Below are positions 58,900-64,000 of a DNA stretch of 64,000 nt, one piece after another. This DNA is from Brachynemurus nebulosus (taxonomy: Eukaryota; Arthropoda; Insecta; Neuroptera; Myrmeleontidae), in contig JAPWDM010000005.1 of the NCBI GenBank assembly GCA_035578155.1, positions 44,885,954-44,949,953 on the forward strand. Direction: 5' to 3'. Positions within the stretch are counted from its first letter, which is position 1; every line of letters begins with the position of its first letter. The notes under the pieces were generated by a model. It had not been told where the DNA came from and did no database searches. It worked only from the letters and a program-made list of their open reading frames with translations. The translations under genes and the position numbers were made by a program.

Positions 58900-59440
58900 T
58901 TAAGTTTTTTGCTTAAAAGTCATTTTACGAGAAGAACTATCAACCAACAGAAATACGACAGCGCAGCTTGATGTAGGACCACTAAAAAAATATTTCTATC
59001 AAATCAGCCATATTTTTAAAGGAAATTGGTTATATTGATAGCAAAAATGAGAAGCTTACATCCAAATAATTCTAACTCAATTCATTATTCTAATTCAGAT
59101 CACTTCCAAAATGTTTGAATTGAGAGAAAAAAATTTCTTAATTTAATGAGGTCATTAAGGTTTCTAAAATTTTTCGATACATTAAAAATCGTATATAACC
59201 TGATAGAATGATGGAACTGAAACTAAATCGGAGATTTTTGAAGTCGCACTTCTATCAAAATTAAGTATGTAGGACCACTAGAAAAAGATCTTCGTCGAAT
59301 AAGTCATATTTCTAAAGCGAATTGTTTCATTTTGATAATAAAAATCCAAACTATCCTATTTCAAATAACGTCCATAAAGCCTGATTTGAGAAAAACTTTC
59401 TTTTTTTAATTTGATAACGCCAACAAGTTTATTAGTAAAA
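58900..59440 (+). repeat. Second locus of the diverged tandem family (see 27270-28330)
   Basis: Two units, with gtaggaccacta at 58973 and 59270, and ctgatagaatgatggaact plus a (t)gaggtcattaagg/gataacgccaacaag block at the unit ends. Spacing is about 260-300 bp. The 27-kb locus has the same block order. Confidence 0.6.
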
Positions 59441-60171
59441 CTTTTCAAGACATCAAGACCATATGATGGTTTTAATTTTAGCCGAAACATTGCAGAACGA
59501 TGTTCGGGCATCTCTCAAGGGAATGTTAGTTTTTTCCGGAATGGTACGGTTGAGAACAGAATCGAGAGAGAACAGAGAGTCAGCGTCATTTTTAGGGGTA
59601 TAGGAGAAATGGTAAGCCAAAACGAGAAATTTTTGCAGGTCACTTAATTTTTCGGGGAACTTTCCGGGCAAAATTGGAAAAAGCGTTCCGGCACCAACAA
59701 TTTCAGAAATTAAGCCTGCCATATGACATTAAAAATATTCGAACTTGTGTATTTTTTTTTTTTACATAATTTTGTAAAATCTCTGGTACTAAATTTATTT
59801 CACAAATTTTTAAATAATTTTAGGCAATTTTGTAACCTATTTTTTACAGTGCAATTAAACATTTGAATCTCCTTAAATGAATTATCAAATTCTCAGATAT
59901 AAATCATAATTTAAAAAAAAAAATTATACAGAACAAGTATTTGAATAATTAAACTCTTGTTTGCCTGCCTGTATTTTGTCAAGTGTTTGACGAATTGCAT
60001 ATGCATATCTATACACGATAATTAACAATGCTAATGAATTATTCAAAAAAACCGTTTTGTATTATAATAAATGTTATTTAAATTAATCAATATTTTATTT
60101 AAATGTAATAAATTGTTTGATACTTTTTTAATTAATCATAAATAGACATAAATTTTGTTCAAACTGTATCT

Positions 60172-60525
60172 CTAACTCACAGCGGGCCATTGAATATTTT
60201 TAATAGTTTCATTAACACCTTTCTTGCGATGGGAACCAGAAATCATAACGTACTTTTTTTCAATTAATTTTTTGTTCGATTTTAAAATATCATTTTTCTT
60301 TGTTTTTGATTTTAAAATATTATTCTCTTTGTCTATTCTCTCTGGTATTTTATTGAACATACAACGTTTTAGTGTTCCATACCAAGATTGGTAAAGTACA
60401 ACACGTATGGAATCACTTCGGTGTTTCTTCATTTGTCTTAGACGAACTTCTTTGAAACTGTTCGAAGTAAAAATTTGTAAGAAATCTAAAATATCGACTT
60501 CAGTAGTATGCAACCTAAGCTTCAC
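60172..60525 (-). CDS. Unassigned open frame, possible 3' exon of an unknown gene
   Basis: I do not recognise this protein. The frame runs 117 codons from a GTG-type opening and remains open further upstream to about 60600, where it reads GLFLGLSNYSLHGPAHTYVK. It ends IQWPAVS-stop. It has mixed, protein-like composition (HTTEVDILDFLQIFTSNSF; VVLYQSWYGTLKRC) and then a Lys-rich part with a near repeat, ILKSKTKKND / ILKSNKK. Downstream on the minus strand an AATAAA lies near 60094. This could be the last exon of a gene whose other exons lie to the right, or a decayed copy. No clear acceptor site was found. Confidence 0.3.
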   Translation of the reverse strand: MKLRLHTTEVDILDFLQIFTSNSFKEVRLRQMKKHRSDSIRVVLYQSWYGTLKRCMFNKIPERIDKENNILKSKTKKNDILKSNKKLIEKKYVMISGSHRKKGVNETIKNIQWPAVS

Positions 60526-60609
60526 ATAGGTATGGGCAGGTCCGTGAAGAGAATAATTGGAGAGCCCCAGGAATAAACCGTTTTTCTTTAAATTTTCTCC
60601 AAAAAAATA

Positions 60610-62297
60610 AATAGTGAGTAGAAAAAAAACTCTTAATTTTTCCCGGGCCCATTACCGACAACTATGAACCCCGCCGTCAAGTCCGGATCCCAGGGCTGCA
60701 ACTCCCACTACCCCATCCTCTTGTCGAGCCAGCATATAGATTGATACAAGGTTTTTCAACACAGGGGTGGAGTATGGTGAATATAGACGTGAAGTATGAT
60801 AAGTTGAATTTTGATTTTAAGGGTTAATTTTAGGGATAAATTGGGAAATAAGGAAAAAAGTTTTTTAAACATTTTTCAGAAAAAACGTTTTTAAAAAGGG
60901 TCGCTTAGAAAAGTTTTAAAACAATCCTGCACATGAACAATGAGATGTAAATAATAAACAAATATGAAATACCATAAAGTAACGCTCAAATCTATTAATA
61001 TTAATGAGATGTAACTTAAATTAAAGTTATCAGAATTGAAAAATTCTATGACGATTAATTGTTATCAACAATTTAGTTGTTTAATTCCTTATAACTGCAT
61101 TGGTTTTTGGAGGAGAGGTTTTTTGGCAAAAAGTATTTCTAATCATGTAAGGAACAACTCTTACCCTTACTTTTGTCTTTCAAAATTTTAAATTTTAAAT
61201 TCATGTTTGAATATACAGTTAATTGTACGGAACACTTTTTGTACAGGTATGATTTGCACTTGAACGATCTTTTTTGGTTGTGATTGTTTAGGAAACAGAT
61301 TTTTGAAAGGTAGTACGTATCGAAAAAAAAAAACTGTTACACGATCAGACTAGTATCGAACTTTGGGGCACGTGTAAATCTATCTTTATGTCAATAGTCT
61401 TATCTTAAAATGCAAATACACATTCTTGAGTCGATTTTTTGATAATTTATATTGATGTCAAAATCAATAAAGTGAAAAATTTGTAAATTTGTATTCGATA
61501 ATTTTTGATAATCAGGCGTCCAAGCGTTAAAATTCTTTTTTGAAATGATAAATATTTACTTTTACAAATAAACATAATAACCGTAGAGGAAATTTGTACA
61601 ATTACCTTTTAAAATATTTGATTCTTCATCAGATAAATTCATTTTTTCACAACTGTCCTCTACAAAAAATTCCAAAAACCATATCGGAAGTGAAAATACT
61701 TACAAAAAAAATAATTTTATGTACAATAATCTGTCCATTATCGACTCCTTTTGACATTATAACCTTACAAATTGTAATAACATGTATTTAAATAACAAAT
61801 TATTTAAAAAAAAAAATTATTATTTTTAAATAATATACCACATATGGCCGAGTACTTGCTTGGGTTTATAAATGGATTGGGTACCACCGTGGTTCAATAT
61901 CAAAACATTTAAATAGATTTTGAAAAAAGAAATTGAACAAAATTGATTCTCATATGATTAATAGTTTTAAATTGGTGGATTCATCAATCATTACAATTGG
62001 ATCCATTGGATCCATTCAGCACTAGTGAGTGAGTGGATGTATATATACGTATAGAGCTATCGACTGATTTAGAGTATAGTAGTTGTCATTTAAAATGAAA
62101 TATCGTGAAAAAATTATTTTCTTTTTAGTTGGTAACTAGTATACATACATTAGTAGTCGTACTGTTGTTATAAATAACATTGCAAAATTTTGAGTTACTA
62201 GTAGGGGAATGATGTGTCAGTTGTCATAAGGAGTCACTTGCAATTCTATAGGTGAAATTAATTAGAATAATTAAAAATTTCTTTAATGCATATTATG
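60610..62297. other. No gene seen
   Basis: A GC-rich patch at about 60645-60725 (cccgggcccattaccgac, gatcccagggctgcaac) looks like the end of an old hAT-type repeat but has no partner. The rest is AT-rich and featureless. Confidence 0.4.
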
Positions 62298-62452
62298 TCG
62301 AGCCATTACCGCCATTTTAGCGTAACCGACAAATATCAAATTTTACAGGAGAAGGACTTGCTTGGTCCGTTACAGTTTAAAATGTTGCTTGCAATAAAAA
62401 TCTCAATTTCGATAAAAGTGTCGCTTACGATAAATCGGCGGTAATGGCTCGA
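62298..62452. mobile_element. Short MITE
   Basis: The ends tcgagccattaccgcc are perfect inverses over 16 bp. They are followed by imperfect pairing of attttagcgtaaccgaca with tgtcgcttacgataaat. It is 155 bp long, with TAT-like flanks. Confidence 0.7.
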
Positions 62453-62573
62453 TATATCTGATTATTATATAAGGACCGGGTCTTTCAAAACATTGGACCA
62501 TAGTTCCTTATTTTATGTGCCTATGCTATGATCCGGCCCTGAGTGTCGATGTTTATTTGTATTACATTCTCTA

Positions 62574-62735
62574 CCAAGTGGTTGGAAAACGACATTTCAT
62601 ATTACGCGACCTAGTATTATTCCATATTATGGCGAAAATGATTCCGGGCCACAAGAATTCCATTTACAATTTTAGAATTGCATTTAAACATTTTTCTAAT
62701 GCTCAAAAAATGTCGATATTTGTCTGATGTACACA
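62574..62735 (+). repeat. Isolated unit of the right-edge tandem repeat
   Basis: The unit carries ccaagtggttggaaaacgac, atttcatattacgcgacc, ttccgggccacaagaa and aaacatttttctaatgctca, in the same order as the array at 63596-64000. The 70-codon frame 62515-62727 is largely this repeat. Confidence 0.7.
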
Positions 62736-63595
62736 GAGAGAAAATTCATACTATAAAAATTACTGTGCTCAGCACTACAATCGACGTGTAAAAGGCGAAC
62801 ATATTCAATTTTGTACGGTAAAAATATAAAAATTATAATTAATCATAGAAAATTTAAAGAATAGAATGTTCTTTCCGTAATATTGGCTCCGTAAAATTTG
62901 TAAAACAGCACAGTAAAAAGCTCCATTGCCGACAGTTTAATTGTTTTTCTTACAAAAATTACCATGCTGTCTCAAAATAGAAGAAAAGTAGAAAAGAATA
63001 AAAGAAGCTAATAGTAGAAAGAAAGAAAGGGAAGGTATCAACGCTGTCACATAGCGAAGCAAGCTGCAGAAAGTATAAACACAATCATATATGAAGGTCA
63101 CATAGCAGGACTGGTAGTGTTGCAAGTAGCTGGTCAGCTGGTGTGTGTGTGTCGTGTGGTGTCGAAGCAGTGTTCATTAGAATGTCTTGACGGATGGTCA
63201 TCGTTTAATTCATCATTTTGTTACTCCACTATCTTCAGTATTAGAATATATTGTTGCCAATCATTTTTGTATGGATCATAAAGAATCTAAGGTCGGAAAA
63301 GATCGGGCATCTTCGAAGTTTTTACAGGTACAGCCGAAGCAACATAAGGTTGCGGGTCAGATGCGTAAATGAAAGAGTACGACAACAAGAATTAAACTAT
63401 AACATATGTATATGCATAAGAGTGTGATAGAAGTTGTGTTATCACATTAAATTTTACCATGCTATAATATATTTTTTACTTTGGTCGTCGATCGCGCACG
63501 CATTATAAGAGAGCATGGTAATTTTTTTGAAATTTTATCTACAAAAATTATATGATTTTGCTCCCCGTGTAGGTGCCGATTGATTTGTCTATGAT

Positions 63596-64000
63596 TAATA
63601 GTGGAAAAAAATTCTAGGCCACAAGAAATCTATTCAGAATCAAAGAATTGCCTTAAACATTTCTCTAATGCTTAAAAAAAGCGTAGATATTTATCTGATT
63701 CACATGGTCGGCCAAGTGGTCGTAAAACGACATTTCATATTACACGACCTTATATGTTATTCCAGTTAATGGCTACAAGAAATCTATTCAGTGATTCCAG
63801 GCTACAAGAAATCTATTCAGAGTTACAGAATTACTTGTAAACATTTCTCTAATACTTAAAAAAGTCTCGAAATTTGTATGAGTTACATGATGGGCCAAGT
63901 GGTCGGGAAACGACATTTCATATTACACGACCTAATATCATTTCAGTTAATGGCGGAAATTATTCCAGTTTACAAAAGTTCTATTCAAAATTAAAGAATT
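63596..64000 (+). repeat. Tandem repeat, period about 183 bp, cut by the window edge
   Basis: Blocks ggccaagtggtcg, aacgacatttcatattacac, caagaaatctattcagaatc and aaacatttctctaatgctta repeat with starts near 63713 and 63896. A small internal duplication (caagaaatctattcag) lies at 63776-63825. The array continues past position 64000. Confidence 0.75.

Noticed and set aside
59453..59722. 89-codon minus-strand frame with protein-like composition
   Set aside because: It overlaps the end of the diverged tandem repeat, has no domain I recognise, and the opposite strand is also open for 78 codons.
63187..63372. 61-codon frame with a tacag near its end
   Set aside because: No recognisable motif and no supporting neighbour exon; it lies in the segment between repeat units.

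Overview
The window is AT-rich nuclear DNA from an animal, most likely an insect. The evidence is one multi-exon kinase gene with ordinary GT-AG introns, very long non-coding stretches full of small DNA transposons, long (TA)n and (GT)n microsatellites, and a decayed Tc1-like transposon. I cannot name the order or species. No rRNA gene, CRISPR array or bacterial-style operon is visible.

The only gene identified with confidence is a testis-specific-kinase (TESK) family gene, whose Drosophila relative is center divider (cdi). It lies on the + strand with five exons in the window: 26784-26982, 40618-40706, 40787-41042, 41830-42118 and 43314-44935, followed by a poly(A) signal at 45103. All splice phases agree, and together the exons give 817 residues from the middle of the kinase N-lobe to the stop codon. 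The start of the kinase domain was not found upstream in the window, so positions 1-26783 are probably mostly intron. TESK kinases phosphorylate cofilin and so control actin turnover.

Positions 1-26783 hold a dense series of non-autonomous DNA elements. Four hAT-type elements have perfect 8-bp target duplications (841-1608, nested in an older element at 380-2158; 7878-9084 with a relic of transposase; 13295-14143; 25966-26389). There are also pogo/Tigger-like elements with TA duplications, a PIF/Harbinger-like element with a TTA duplication (10790-12416), piggyBac-like TTAA elements, and a C-rich tandem repeat (16591-17170).

The 13.6-kb intron 26983-40617 contains a perfect 279-bp inverted repeat (29865-30442), an element rich in one short motif (32336-33628), and a TA-microsatellite-bearing repeat split by a dead Tc1-like transposon (34110-35708). 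The 787-bp intron 41043-41829 holds a palindromic element carrying a tRNA-like sequence with both Pol III promoter boxes.

Downstream of the gene (45109-64000) the main structure is a 2.56-kb foldback element whose arms are arrays of a ~176-bp repeat (53537-56097). Further MITEs, a diverged tandem repeat running off the right edge, and one unassigned open frame on the minus strand (60172-60525) complete the region. The most notable structures are the perfect palindrome, the foldback element, the tRNA-like palindromic element and the microsatellite-carrying repeat family.
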